From assembly GCA_002439755.1 (NCBI GenBank), contig DJPH01000042.1:1-58052 (forward strand): a stretch of DNA of 58,052 nucleotides, in the 5' to 3' direction. A program made the translations under genes and the position numbers. Of this stretch, positions 17,702-26,725 are shown in pieces; the first letter of the stretch is position 1; every line of letters starts with the position of its first letter. The DNA is from Prevotellaceae bacterium UBA6417. Lineage in GTDB: Bacteria > Bacteroidota > Bacteroidia > Bacteroidales > Bacteroidaceae. The notes under the pieces are model-generated. The model was not told the origin of the DNA. It was given only the letters and a program-made list of their open reading frames with translations, and did no database searches.

Positions 17702-18916
17702 ATGAAACACATTATTATATTGGGTGACGGCATGGCCGATTGGCCGGCTCCCCAATTGGGCGGAAAAACGCTCTTACAATATTCTGACACGCCCAACATG
17801 GATAAACTGGCACGCTTGGGGCGTAACGGAAGTCTTCAGACGGTTCCTGCAGGCTTTCATCCGGGCAGCGAGGTAGCCAACATGTCCATCCTCGGTTATA
17901 ATCTTCCCGACATATACGAGGGGCGAGGCGTTCTTGAGGCTGCCAACATAGGCGTTGATCTCCGGCCCGGCGACTTGGCCATGCGCTGCAATTTGGTCTG
18001 CATCGAAGGAGAACTTTTGAAGAACCATTCTGCCGGACACATTTCGACAGAAGAAGCTGATGAGCTGATTCATTTTCTCAACCAAAAGCTCGGCAACGAA
18101 CAGATAAGGTTTTATACTGGAGTGCAATACCGGCATTTGTTGGTTATCCGAAACGGGAATAAGCATTTGGATTGTACACCGCCCCATGATGTCCCTCTCA
18201 AACCGTTCCGCCCATTGATGGTCAAACCGACCTTACCTGAAGCTGAGCCTACGGCTTCGCTGCTCAACCGGCTTATACTCAAATCCCGCCAGCTTTTGGC
18301 CGACCATCCCATCAACAAGCGGCGCATTTCACAGGGAAAAGATCCTGCCAACAGCATTTGGCCCTGGAGCCCGGGCTACCGTCCTAAAATGGAGCCCCTT
18401 TCAAAGAAATTTCCGGCAATACATAACGGAAGTGTCATTTCAGCCGTTGATCTTATCAATGGAATAGGCTATTATGCCGGTTTGAAACGAATCCGTGTTG
18501 AAGGAGCGACAGGCCTCTATGACACCAACTATGAAAACAAAGTAAAGGCAGCACTCGATGCCTTGAAAACAGATGACTTCGTATACCTTCACATCGAAGC
18601 GAGCGATGAAGCCGGCCATGAAGGCGACTTTAAGCTGAAGCAGCTTACCATTGAAAATCTCGACAAACGCGCGGTAGGTCCCATAGCAAAAGCTACAGAA
18701 AATTGGGATGAACCGGTTGCCATAGCAGTTTTGCCCGACCACCCTACGCCATGCAGTTTGCGCACCCATACTGCCGACCCTGTTCCGTTCCTTATCTATT
18801 ATCCTGGCATCCAACCCGACACAGTTGCCACGTTCGATGAAACCGCCTGCATGAACGGCTACTATGGCCGTCTCGAAGGCGACCAGTTCATGAATCTTTT
18901 TATGAATATCAAATAA
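17702..18916 (+). CDS. ApgM-like phosphoglycerate mutase, proposed homoserine kinase
   Basis: Alkaline-phosphatase-superfamily metalloenzyme of 404 residues in the archaeal-type cofactor-independent phosphoglycerate mutase (ApgM) family. Motifs: IILGDGMADWP (metal Asp), the nucleophile region GSEVANMSILGYN, the metal-binding EASDEAGHEGD, and LPDHPTPCSLRTHTADPVPF. A subgroup of this family occurs beside thr genes in genomes lacking the usual GHMP homoserine kinase and has been proposed to phosphorylate homoserine. Here it lies between a Thr-rich leader peptide and thrC (10 nt gap), which supports that role. The start at 17702 (MKHIIILGDG) is chosen over the in-frame 17681 because it fits the family. 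Confidence 0.82.
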   Translation: MKHIIILGDGMADWPAPQLGGKTLLQYSDTPNMDKLARLGRNGSLQTVPAGFHPGSEVANMSILGYNLPDIYEGRGVLEAANIGVDLRPGDLAMRCNLVCIEGELLKNHSAGHISTEEADELIHFLNQKLGNEQIRFYTGVQYRHLLVIRNGNKHLDCTPPHDVPLKPFRPLMVKPTLPEAEPTASLLNRLILKSRQLLADHPINKRRISQGKDPANSIWPWSPGYRPKMEPLSKKFPAIHNGSVISAVDLINGIGYYAGLKRIRVEGATGLYDTNYENKVKAALDALKTDDFVYLHIEASDEAGHEGDFKLKQLTIENLDKRAVGPIAKATENWDEPVAIAVLPDHPTPCSLRTHTADPVPFLIYYPGIQPDTVATFDETACMNGYYGRLEGDQFMNLFMNIK

Positions 18917-18926
18917 CTTGGAACCC

Positions 18927-20234
18927 ATGAAATATTATAGTACCAACCACCTTGCCCCGCTCGCAACTTTGCGCGATGCTGTCACAAAAGGGCTTGCCCC
19001 CGACAAGGGGCTCTACATGCCACAGTCGCTGCCTGTCATGTCGCCTTCGTTTTTCGAACATATCCAAGACCTTTCTCTTCCCGAGATTGCAGGTAAAGTT
19101 GCAACCGCATTATTCGGCGAAGACGTTCCTGAGGAAGAGCTGCATCAAATTGCCTGTGAAACACTCAATTTTGAGATTCCCGTAGTTCACGTGAACGACA
19201 ATATCTATTCTCTGGAACTTTTCCATGGCCCTACACTTGCCTTCAAAGATGTGGGTGCCCGCTTCATGGCACGCATGCTTGCACATTTTGTCAAGACTTC
19301 AACCGAAGGCAATACCATCAATGTGCTTGCCGCCACATCCGGAGATACTGGAAGCGCTGTTGCCAACGGATTTCTTGGTGTCGAAGGGATTCAGGTTTAT
19401 GTGCTTTATCCTTATGGCAAGGTCAGCCCGATACAAGAAGCACAGTTTACAACTTTAGGGCAAAACATCACAGCCATCGCAATAGATGGTACATTTGACG
19501 ATTGCCAGGCTTTGGTCAAAAAAGCTTTCACTGACGACGCCTTGAACAATCGCATGAAGCTCACTTCGGCCAATTCCATCAATCTGGCACGGCTCCTGCC
19601 ACAAACTTTCTACTATTTCCATGCTTATGCACAAATGAAGCGGAACGGATTGGACAGAAATCTGCGCATCTGTGTGCCAAGTGGCAATTTCGGAAACATT
19701 GCAGCCGGTTTGATTGCCATGAAGATGGGACTTCCCGTCCACCGCTTCATCGCTGCCAATAACAGGAACGATGTCTTTTGCCGCTACCTGTCCACAGGCG
19801 AATACCACCCCTCGGCCACAATCCCTACCATAGCCAATGCCATGGATGTGGGCGCACCAAGCAACTTTGCACGCATCCTCGACCTTTTCAACGGAAGCCA
19901 TGATGCCATACAGGCCGTAGTTGCAGGCATGGCTTTCGATGACAATCAGATACGCGAGACCATAAGCAATGTCTACCGCAGCTACAACTACCTGCTCGAC
20001 CCACATGGAGCATGTGCCTATGCCGCTCTTCACAAACTGTTGCGTCCCGGTGAAAACGGACTGTTCCTGGAAACTGCCCATCCGGCAAAGTTCAGTGAAA
20101 CCATCGCATCCGTCATAGGCCGCCGGCCACAATTGCCACAACGGCTGCAAGCATTTATGGACAGAAAGAAGCAGAGCATTTTCATGGACAATGATTTTGA
20201 AAGCTTCAAATGCTTCCTGCTAAACAAGGGATAA
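18927..20234 (+). CDS. thrC: Threonine synthase
   Basis: PLP-dependent enzyme converting O-phospho-L-homoserine to L-threonine. The 435-residue protein begins MKYYSTNHLAP; the PLP lysine is Lys107 in TLAFKDVGARF, and the phosphate-binding loop is in ATSGDTGSAV. The C-terminal part has the GNFGNIAAGL motif for the cofactor phosphate. The ATG at 18927 is used; the upstream in-frame TTG at 18918 lies in the gap after apgM. It is the second and last protein gene of the threonine operon; a strong hairpin follows at 20263-20310. The aspartokinase/homoserine dehydrogenase gene that often precedes this pair is not in the window. Confidence 0.95.
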   Translation: MKYYSTNHLAPLATLRDAVTKGLAPDKGLYMPQSLPVMSPSFFEHIQDLSLPEIAGKVATALFGEDVPEEELHQIACETLNFEIPVVHVNDNIYSLELFHGPTLAFKDVGARFMARMLAHFVKTSTEGNTINVLAATSGDTGSAVANGFLGVEGIQVYVLYPYGKVSPIQEAQFTTLGQNITAIAIDGTFDDCQALVKKAFTDDALNNRMKLTSANSINLARLLPQTFYYFHAYAQMKRNGLDRNLRICVPSGNFGNIAAGLIAMKMGLPVHRFIAANNRNDVFCRYLSTGEYHPSATIPTIANAMDVGAPSNFARILDLFNGSHDAIQAVVAGMAFDDNQIRETISNVYRSYNYLLDPHGACAYAALHKLLRPGENGLFLETAHPAKFSETIASVIGRRPQLPQRLQAFMDRKKQSIFMDNDFESFKCFLLNKG

Positions 20235-20262
20235 TATAAATATTGCTGCCAGCTCGATCATA

Positions 20263-20310
20263 AAGATTTCATCCGTAATACCTGTGAATCGGTGTTGCGG
20301 ATGAAATCTT
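20263..20310 (+). terminator. Terminator of the threonine operon
   Basis: AAGATTTCATCCG (20263-20275) pairs perfectly with CGGATGAAATCTT (20298-20310), a 13-bp stem, followed by an AT-rich tail. It lies 29 nt after thrC. Confidence 0.7.
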
Positions 20311-20451
20311 ATTTATTGACGTGAGTTCGTTGGTGATTTTTCTCTAAAGAGACAATGCGGATCAGATTATAAAGCGTGTTTTTCCGTGGGGTGGCGTGAG
20401 CCTCTGGAAAAATGTTGATGATGAGCCGATTTTTGTAATGACCCACCAATA

Positions 20452-20489
20452 AAAAGAAGAGCGTGCCACATTGTGGTACGCTCTTCTTT
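20452..20489 (-). terminator. Terminator of the SusCD operon
   Basis: A near-perfect hairpin (arms around GAAGAGCGT and ACGCTCTTC, one wobble) lies just beyond the last gene of the minus-strand operon. Read on the minus strand it is followed by TTTTTA, so it is a good intrinsic terminator. Confidence 0.75.
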
Positions 20490-20508
20490 CAGGAATGTTA
20501 TAGGCTGT

Positions 20509-21387
20509 TTATTTCTTCTTGAGTTGAAGAATTTCGTGGTATGCTCCGAACGAACCTGCGCTGACGGTGTATTCGAAATAGAACGAAATCTTGCCGTCTG
20601 CGGTGACTTCGGTCGGGCTGTCCGGGTCGTCATTTATCCAAGAAACATAGACAGTGCCGTAAGTTGGATGCGGCTGACCGAAATCAATCGGATTGTTGCT
20701 GATGTTACCGTTTTCATCCGTGAAGCAGAAAGCTGGGTCTTTGTCCTCGTCGGAATAGGTGTAGGCCTCTCCGTTCCATTTGAAGAAAATGGTGCCGGTG
20801 CCCGATCCGTAGCCGTTGAATTGCTTGATGCGGTAGAGCTTCTTGATTTCGGAGTATTCTACGTTGACATCGAATATAACAACCGGTTCTTTATCTGTGC
20901 CATTCCATTCCGAGTTGTCCCATTTTCCTGTTCCCCAAGGCGTGTAGTCTTCCTTGATGACCGAAAAGTGCATGTTGGGTGATTCAATGGTTGCGCTATA
21001 CGGTTGGGTGTACTCTTCGGGGATGCTGAGATAACAGTTGTAGTTCTTGAACATCTCCATCGATTCTGCGCATTCGATGGTGATTTCCTTCTCGGTTTCT
21101 CCATTGGCGAAAGTGACGCTTTCGGGTACGCTGAAAATAGCATCGGTTGCTGCGAGTTTGTTGATGGGCACTGTCAGTTCGCCTGAACCGTTGGCGCGCT
21201 TGATGACGGCCTTGAACGATTTTGCTTCCGGAGAGAGTGTTATGTCACAGCTCTGCTCTTCGGGGAAGCTTACATTATAGCTGCCTGCCGGTTTGCCGGG
21301 TGCATAATCGTCGTCATCGCTGCATGATGTGGCAAACATGGACATCAAGGCCAATGAGGCAAACAATATAATCTTATTCAGTTTCAT
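20509..21387 (-). CDS. Surface/outer-membrane lipoprotein, third gene of a SusCD locus
   Basis: Lipoprotein of 292 residues with a signal peptide and lipobox ending at Cys22 (MFATSCSDDDD); the acidic run after Cys resembles the lipoprotein export signal that places Bacteroidetes lipoproteins on the cell surface. The body appears all-beta; residues about 35-135 resemble a Calx-beta/BACON-like sandwich (ITLSPEAKSFKAVIKR, then FANGETEKEITIECAE). Residues 150-290 are aromatic-rich and unassigned. It follows SusD by 25 nt and ends before a strong terminator, so it is part of the same uptake system, probably as an accessory binding protein. No enzymatic motif is seen. Confidence 0.75.
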   Translation of the reverse strand: MKLNKIILFASLALMSMFATSCSDDDDYAPGKPAGSYNVSFPEEQSCDITLSPEAKSFKAVIKRANGSGELTVPINKLAATDAIFSVPESVTFANGETEKEITIECAESMEMFKNYNCYLSIPEEYTQPYSATIESPNMHFSVIKEDYTPWGTGKWDNSEWNGTDKEPVVIFDVNVEYSEIKKLYRIKQFNGYGSGTGTIFFKWNGEAYTYSDEDKDPAFCFTDENGNISNNPIDFGQPHPTYGTVYVSWINDDPDSPTEVTADGKISFYFEYTVSAGSFGAYHEILQLKKK

Positions 21388-21412
21388 TGTCTTTTGGTTT
21401 TAATCGGTTGTC

Positions 21413-23092
21413 TTATTTTATGGTCTTGCCATCGGCGTTTGTAACTCCGTCTCTCAATTCACCGTTTTGTCCGGCCACGGGCTGTGAACCGCCTTCGTTG
21501 TTGACAACAGCCAGATTGTTGTTGGTTTCCGTTTTCGGGAAGCGCAGGTTCAGCCATTCGTCGTTAGGCTTGATGTTGAATTGGAATGCGGCAGAGAAGT
21601 TGCTTGGGTAGTTGTCGTGGAAACGTACAATGGGCTTGTCCAGACGGCGTGCATCGCTGACAAAGAAGCCTTCGCCCCAAAGCTCTACGCGGCGCTGGAA
21701 CCATATTTCGTCCTCCAGGTTGCGGTTGGGAGCCAAAGGATTGGGGAATGTGTATTCGGGGTCGCGATAGGTCTTGACGAAATCAATCAGTTTTTGCTTG
21801 GCCTCGGCTTCGTGTCCGCTCTTGGCCAGACCTTCGATATTGACGAGGATCATCTCTTCCACGCGCATGGTAGGCCAGTCGCTGTCGTTGACGCTTGAAA
21901 CGCCTCCGTTCTTCATACCGAACTTGACGTTGCTGTATGCCGAATATTTCATCTTGACGTCCTTGATGGTCAGGTCGGCAATGGCGTCGCCCTTGGCCAA
22001 AACTGTGCTTCCGTCTTTCCATTCTATGTCAGCCCAGTTGGGAGTGTGGCGGTTTTCGTCGAGCCACCAGTTGTGACGTACGTCGGTCTTGCTGATCTGG
22101 TTGTAAAGCAGCTTGTTGATCATGGGCAGGTTGTCGGTTCCGGCGGCATAGTTTTCAGCAGCGAATGCCGACATCCACGATGGGGCGGTGGCGTAAGGCT
22201 GGTCGACAATCATTTCGGATGTGATGTTGATGCCCCAAATCCAGTTGCTTTCCGTGGCCATGTTGCAGAATGCCGGTTTCGAAACGTCGGCCATCGATGC
22301 AGGCGTATAGCCTTTCATGGCCTTTTCGGCATCGGCAGCCGCTTCGGCATATTTGCCCATGTTGAGATAAGCGCGGGCACGCAAACCGTAGGCTACATTC
22401 TGGTCTACGCGGCTCTTGTCGGGGCGTACGTAGCCTTCCAGATGTTCGACGGCATAGTTGAGGTCTTCCAAAATGTAGTTGTAGACCTGCTCGACTGTGG
22501 CGCGCGGATTGTTGGTAAAGTCGGTGCCACTTTCCAAAATAGGTACGCAGGGTTTGTCTTTGGCATCTACGTAGCGAGCCTGGAAATAGGGAGCCAGGAA
22601 CAGGTAGGCGTAGGCACGCACGGCGCGAGCCTGTGCCATCTGGTTGATCAGGGTCTCGCTGGTCGTCTCTGCGGGGATGGATGCCAGAATCTCGTTGGCG
22701 GCACCGATAACCATATAGGCAATCTGGTAGCGGATGGTCGGATTGGCATAGTTGGGGTTGCGCGAAGAGTATTCGCTGGCTGTGGACAGCCAGTTGTAAC
22801 CGTTGTCGTTGCCGGCCATGTCGGCACCTTCCAAATCCAATGAAATGGCTGACATGATGAAGCCGAAATCATCGGGGCGCTCGTTTGCCGGGCGTACGGC
22901 ACACGGCTTACCCATCAGATTGAACAATCCGGCAAAGGCTGCGTTGCTACGTGAAGGAACATCCTCGACGGCTTCTGCCGACTGGTCGGCGGTGAGATCG
23001 CCCGTTTGCGGCTCTTGGTTGTCGATGTCGTTGCAGGAGGCTGTAAACAGCAGTGCAACCAACATCGCAATGGAAATTCTATGTAGTTTCAT
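21413..23092 (-). CDS. SusD/RagB family nutrient-binding lipoprotein
   Basis: Outer-membrane surface lipoprotein of 559 residues that forms a lid on the SusC-type channel and captures substrate. It has a signal peptide with lipobox ending LLFTASC, the SusD-type tetratricopeptide-like helices in the middle (GLRARAYLNMGKYAEAAADAEKAM) and the conserved C-terminal RRVELWGEGF region. It is 27 nt downstream of the SusC gene and 25 nt upstream of a further lipoprotein. Ligand identity is unknown because no carbohydrate-active enzyme or regulator is adjacent. Confidence 0.93.
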   Translation of the reverse strand: MKLHRISIAMLVALLFTASCNDIDNQEPQTGDLTADQSAEAVEDVPSRSNAAFAGLFNLMGKPCAVRPANERPDDFGFIMSAISLDLEGADMAGNDNGYNWLSTASEYSSRNPNYANPTIRYQIAYMVIGAANEILASIPAETTSETLINQMAQARAVRAYAYLFLAPYFQARYVDAKDKPCVPILESGTDFTNNPRATVEQVYNYILEDLNYAVEHLEGYVRPDKSRVDQNVAYGLRARAYLNMGKYAEAAADAEKAMKGYTPASMADVSKPAFCNMATESNWIWGINITSEMIVDQPYATAPSWMSAFAAENYAAGTDNLPMINKLLYNQISKTDVRHNWWLDENRHTPNWADIEWKDGSTVLAKGDAIADLTIKDVKMKYSAYSNVKFGMKNGGVSSVNDSDWPTMRVEEMILVNIEGLAKSGHEAEAKQKLIDFVKTYRDPEYTFPNPLAPNRNLEDEIWFQRRVELWGEGFFVSDARRLDKPIVRFHDNYPSNFSAAFQFNIKPNDEWLNLRFPKTETNNNLAVVNNEGGSQPVAGQNGELRDGVTNADGKTIK

Positions 23093-23119
23093 GCTTTCTT
23101 TTGTTTTTGATGAGTTGTA

Positions 23120-26100
23120 TTAGAATGTTACGGTGATGCCGGCAGTGATGCTACGCATGGTTGAGTAGGAGCCTGACGACATTCCGGATCCGTAAGTCAT
23201 GGAGCCGATGCCATAACCGTAACGGGGGTCAAGACCTTTGCGCTTGGTTAACAGGAAGAGGTTTTCACCTGCAACATACACGCGTACGTTGTCCATCTTG
23301 ACAGCACTTGTCAGCGATTTCGGCAAGGTGTAGCCCAATGTAAGGTTGTTTAACGACAGGTAGTTGGAGCTGGTTAGGAAACGATCCATCGGAGTCTGCG
23401 AACCTATACCCGGGTCATCGGTCGATGCCGTGCTCAAACGAGGAATATCGCTGTTGGGATTTTCGGGACTCCAGGCCTTGAGCAGGTCTTTGTGCATGGC
23501 GTTGCCTGCGCTGATACCGTTGTGCATCAATGCCTGATATTGTCCGTCGTAGATTTTACCGCCGAGTTGGAAGCTGAACGATGCGCTGAGGTCGAAGCCG
23601 AAGCCTTTCAAGGTGGTTCCGAAACCTCCGTAAACCTTGGCCAGGGTGCTTCCGAGGTCAAACTGGGTGGCTTTGGTGATATCGTCGGTCGTGACAATCG
23701 ATTTGTTGCCTGCGTCATCGGTTACCTCCTGATAGTAGAGGGCCTTACCGTTGGTCTTGTCGGTACCGGCATACTTGATCATGTAGGCCTCATAGTAGGA
23801 ACCGCCTTCACGCAGGATATCGTAGCTGGTCTTGATACCGTTTTCGGCTACGGTCGGGTCGAGTTCTGTAATTTCGTTGTGGTTGTGGGTCATGTTGAAG
23901 CTCAAATCCCATTCGAGGTCTTTGGTCTGCAACACAACTCCATCGATGGCGAACTCGATACCGCGGTTAACCATGGCACCTACATTGACGGGATATGTGC
24001 TCACTGTGAATCCGGAGCTGGCCGGCAGGGTCTTGTTGTAGAGCAGGTCGGTGGTCTTGCGGTTGTAGTATTCAAATGAACCGTTTAAGCGGTTTTTGAA
24101 GAGGCTGAACTCAACGCCGAGGTTGATTTCCTTGTTGCTTTCCCATGTCAGGTTTTCGTTACCTTTTTGTTTCATGGTAATCTGATACTGTCCGCTTTCC
24201 TTGTTGTAGGAAGTCTCATAGATGTCGGCATAAGGCTGATACATGCTGTAGCCGTCGGCATCGAGAAGGTCGTCGTTACCTTGCACACCGTAGCTTGCCT
24301 TCAGCTTCAGGAGGTCAATCCAGGTATAGTCTTCCATGAAATATTCCTTGTTGATTTGCCAGGCTGCACCGAACGAACCGAAAGTACCCCAGCGATGACC
24401 CGGAGCGAAGATGGACGAACCGTCGCGGCGGATAGAGGCACTGGCAAAATACTTGCTGTCGTAGTCGTATTGCACACGGCCGAGGAAGCCCTCACGGGCC
24501 AGACTGTTGGTGTAGGAGCTTAACTGTTTCTTGTCGGCACCTTTGGCATTGTCGAGCTCTCCGATGTTGGGATTGTAAAGGTGGTCGTTGATGCCATACA
24601 AGGTCTGGTCTTTCAGATTGTATTGCTCGTAACCGGCCAAAAGCGTCAGGTTGTGAACATCTGAGAAGGTGCGGGTATAGTTGGCCAGATATTGCTGGTT
24701 CACCGTGAATGTGCGGTCGTGGCCTACGTAAGCCTGGCCGTCGTATGCACTGCTGGAGCTTCCGAAGATGCTGTACAGATAGTTGTAGCGCTGATTGTAA
24801 GCGTTGGCCGTGAAGTTGGCTGTCAACGACAGGCCTTCGATCGGAGTGATGACGGCCGACCATTGACCCGTGAACAGGTCGGTGTAGAGCTGTTTCTTGT
24901 CATAGGCGTTGTCGCGAACGGCGTTACCTACGATGGACGGACGCTGGAAGTTGGTCTGGTTGGCATCGTAGACGAGGCGGCCGTTTTCGCGCATGATGTT
25001 GCCGGCAGCGTCGCGAACGTAAAGCGGATAGATGGGAGCCATGTTGTTTGTGATGTAGAACAGGTTGCCCGAGCTACCCCACCTGGTGTTGTTGGCAGAA
25101 GGTTTCTTGCTGTCGGTGTGGGTAAAGCTAAGGTTGGTAGTGACCTTCAACCAGTCTTTTGCCTGATATTCCACATTGGTGCGGCCGGTATAACGTTGGT
25201 AGCGTGAATTGTGAACGTAACCGCCATCGTTCAAATAGCCGAGACCGGTGTAGTAGCTCAGTTTGCCGTCGTTTCCGCTGACAGATACATTGTATTCCTG
25301 GCGGAAGGAATTGCGGAAAGTTTCGTCGTACCAATCATCGGGGCGATAGGTATATTCACCGTCCGAATAGCCGAGCTTGGCATTGGGATTCAGCTTGAAG
25401 TTGGTTCCGATCAGGTTTTCGCCGTCGGGCACGGTATAGACCTTGTAGCCCAGACCTCCGTTGTTCTGATCAAAGAGGTATTTGTTGGCATAGGCATAGG
25501 CCTCGGCAGCCGTTGCACCATTATAGTACTGGCTGTTGTACATAGCCTTGAAATGGGTCTCATAGTATTGTCCCGGATCGGAAATCACGTCATATTGCGG
25601 GATAAGGCGTGAGTTGGAACCGAACTTGGCATCGAAAGTAACCTTGGCCGGTTGCCCTTTCTTGGCTTTCTTGGTGGTAACGATGACAACGCCGTTGGCG
25701 CCGCGTGCACCGTAGATGGCACTTGCGGCGGCATCTTTCAATACGGAAATGGATTCGATGTCCTGCGGGTTGATGTTGGCAAGGCCGAACTCCGTGGGTG
25801 CTCCATCGACAATGTAAAGCGGGTCTGAGCTGGCTTTCATTGAGCCGACGCCGCGGATGCGGATAGAAGGCGAGCTGCCGGGTCCTGCATCACCGCCGTT
25901 GTTGGCGATTCCTGTCGAGGTGCTCAGCTGCACACCGGCCACTTTGCCGGCAATGGCGTTGACGGCGTTGGAGGTGACGTGCTGGGTGATTTCCTCGCTC
26001 TTTACCTCTTCGGCCGAACCGGTGAAAGCGGATTTCTTGGCTGTTCCATAAGCCACGACGATGGCCTGGTCGAGCAGTTTTTCGTTGGTCCGCATCCGGA

Positions 26101-26371
26101 TTTCCATTGTAGATCTGGCAGGAAGTTCCTGCGTAATATAGCCAATAGCAGCAAACGTCAGCATCTTGTGGTGTGAGGGCACGGAGAGCTGGAATACTCC
26201 TTTGGCATCAGTCACTGTACCTATGCTCGTCTTGTTCACGAATACGCGAACGCCCGGCATAGGCTTGCCTTCAGCCGCGTCGGTAACCACACCGGTCACC
26301 TTGCGGTTTTGCGCCGTGGCACTGCCTATTATCATGAACAGACAGGCCAAAACATACATGAATCTCTTCAT
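23120..26371 (-). CDS. SusC/RagA family TonB-dependent outer-membrane receptor
   Basis: Protein of 1083 residues: signal peptide (1-20), a carboxypeptidase-D-like regulatory domain (about 24-100, VTGVVTDAAEGKPMPGVRV), the segment VVAYGTAKKSAFTGSA typical of SusC, a plug domain with IVDGAP and DIESISVLKDAAASAIYGARGANGVV, and a 22-stranded barrel ending in ITAGITVTF. It imports oligomeric nutrients with energy from TonB. It is the first gene of a three-gene minus-strand operon with SusD and a lipoprotein. The leader of about 115 nt contains a nested hairpin (26422-26461). No ECF sigma factor, anti-sigma or hybrid two-component gene is next to it. Confidence 0.95.
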   Translation of the reverse strand: MKRFMYVLACLFMIIGSATAQNRKVTGVVTDAAEGKPMPGVRVFVNKTSIGTVTDAKGVFQLSVPSHHKMLTFAAIGYITQELPARSTMEIRMRTNEKLLDQAIVVAYGTAKKSAFTGSAEEVKSEEITQHVTSNAVNAIAGKVAGVQLSTSTGIANNGGDAGPGSSPSIRIRGVGSMKASSDPLYIVDGAPTEFGLANINPQDIESISVLKDAAASAIYGARGANGVVIVTTKKAKKGQPAKVTFDAKFGSNSRLIPQYDVISDPGQYYETHFKAMYNSQYYNGATAAEAYAYANKYLFDQNNGGLGYKVYTVPDGENLIGTNFKLNPNAKLGYSDGEYTYRPDDWYDETFRNSFRQEYNVSVSGNDGKLSYYTGLGYLNDGGYVHNSRYQRYTGRTNVEYQAKDWLKVTTNLSFTHTDSKKPSANNTRWGSSGNLFYITNNMAPIYPLYVRDAAGNIMRENGRLVYDANQTNFQRPSIVGNAVRDNAYDKKQLYTDLFTGQWSAVITPIEGLSLTANFTANAYNQRYNYLYSIFGSSSSAYDGQAYVGHDRTFTVNQQYLANYTRTFSDVHNLTLLAGYEQYNLKDQTLYGINDHLYNPNIGELDNAKGADKKQLSSYTNSLAREGFLGRVQYDYDSKYFASASIRRDGSSIFAPGHRWGTFGSFGAAWQINKEYFMEDYTWIDLLKLKASYGVQGNDDLLDADGYSMYQPYADIYETSYNKESGQYQITMKQKGNENLTWESNKEINLGVEFSLFKNRLNGSFEYYNRKTTDLLYNKTLPASSGFTVSTYPVNVGAMVNRGIEFAIDGVVLQTKDLEWDLSFNMTHNHNEITELDPTVAENGIKTSYDILREGGSYYEAYMIKYAGTDKTNGKALYYQEVTDDAGNKSIVTTDDITKATQFDLGSTLAKVYGGFGTTLKGFGFDLSASFSFQLGGKIYDGQYQALMHNGISAGNAMHKDLLKAWSPENPNSDIPRLSTASTDDPGIGSQTPMDRFLTSSNYLSLNNLTLGYTLPKSLTSAVKMDNVRVYVAGENLFLLTKRKGLDPRYGYGIGSMTYGSGMSSGSYSTMRSITAGITVTF

Positions 26372-26421
26372 TTCTCTTTTGTTGAAACTTAATAAATGAT
26401 GTATCCTATATTTATGCCTGG

Positions 26422-26461
26422 TGCACCTTGCTCTGCATTTTGTGATGCATGGCCGGGTGCA
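26422..26461 (-). promoter_or_regulatory. Nested stem-loop in the susC 5' leader
   Basis: TGCACC/GGTGCA (26422-26427 with 26456-26461) encloses TGCAT/ATGCA (26434-26438 with 26445-26449). It lies between the -7 box (26488) and the start codon (26371) and so would be part of the mRNA leader. Confidence 0.45.
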
Positions 26462-26487
26462 TATTTATCTCTCAATCTTTTATTGTG

Positions 26488-26495
26488 CAAATGTA
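26488..26495 (-). promoter_or_regulatory. -7 promoter box of the susCD operon
   Basis: Minus-strand TACATTTG matches TAnnTTTG. A TTG at 26514-26516 gives an 18-nt spacer, slightly short of the usual 19-21. Confidence 0.55.
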
Positions 26496-26710
26496 GCGAT
26501 AATTTAACGGAAACAATGGTTATGAATCGATTTTATTCACTTTTGCGCTAAAAAATCTCGTTTTTGTGTGGATTTGTCTACAAAAAGGCCATTTTTGCAA
26601 CCGAAAATTGCATTCGGTTAATTCTTCGGGTTGAGGGCGGGCGTGAATGATTATTCTTTTCCGTTGCTTGTTCCGGCCTTGATTGCTGCCCGATTTGTCA
26701 TTGAAAAGTA

Positions 26711-26718
26711 TAACTTTG
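26711..26718 (+). promoter_or_regulatory. -7 promoter box abutting the glycerate kinase start
   Basis: TAACTTTG ends only seven bases before the ATG at 26726. With the usual distance from this box to the transcription start, the mRNA would have a leader of zero to a few bases. Confidence 0.55.
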
Positions 26719-26725
26719 CAGTGCA

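Larger units (their letters stand above)
26372..26725. other. Divergent intergenic region between SusC and glycerate kinase
   Basis: This 354-nt region holds the susC leader with its hairpin, the susC -7 box (26488-26495, minus), a further stem AACCGAA/TTCGGTT at 26599-26619 of unknown role, and the glycerate kinase -7 box (26711-26718). The stretch 26520-26600 is AT-rich and shows no gene; the open frame on the minus strand here continues into glycerate kinase as a shadow. Confidence 0.5.

Noticed and set aside
17461..17727. 88-codon plus-strand ORF overlapping the thr leader and apgM
   Set aside because: It has no recognisable protein features, runs into apgM in another frame and contains none of the Thr bias; the short ORF from 17451 explains the region better.
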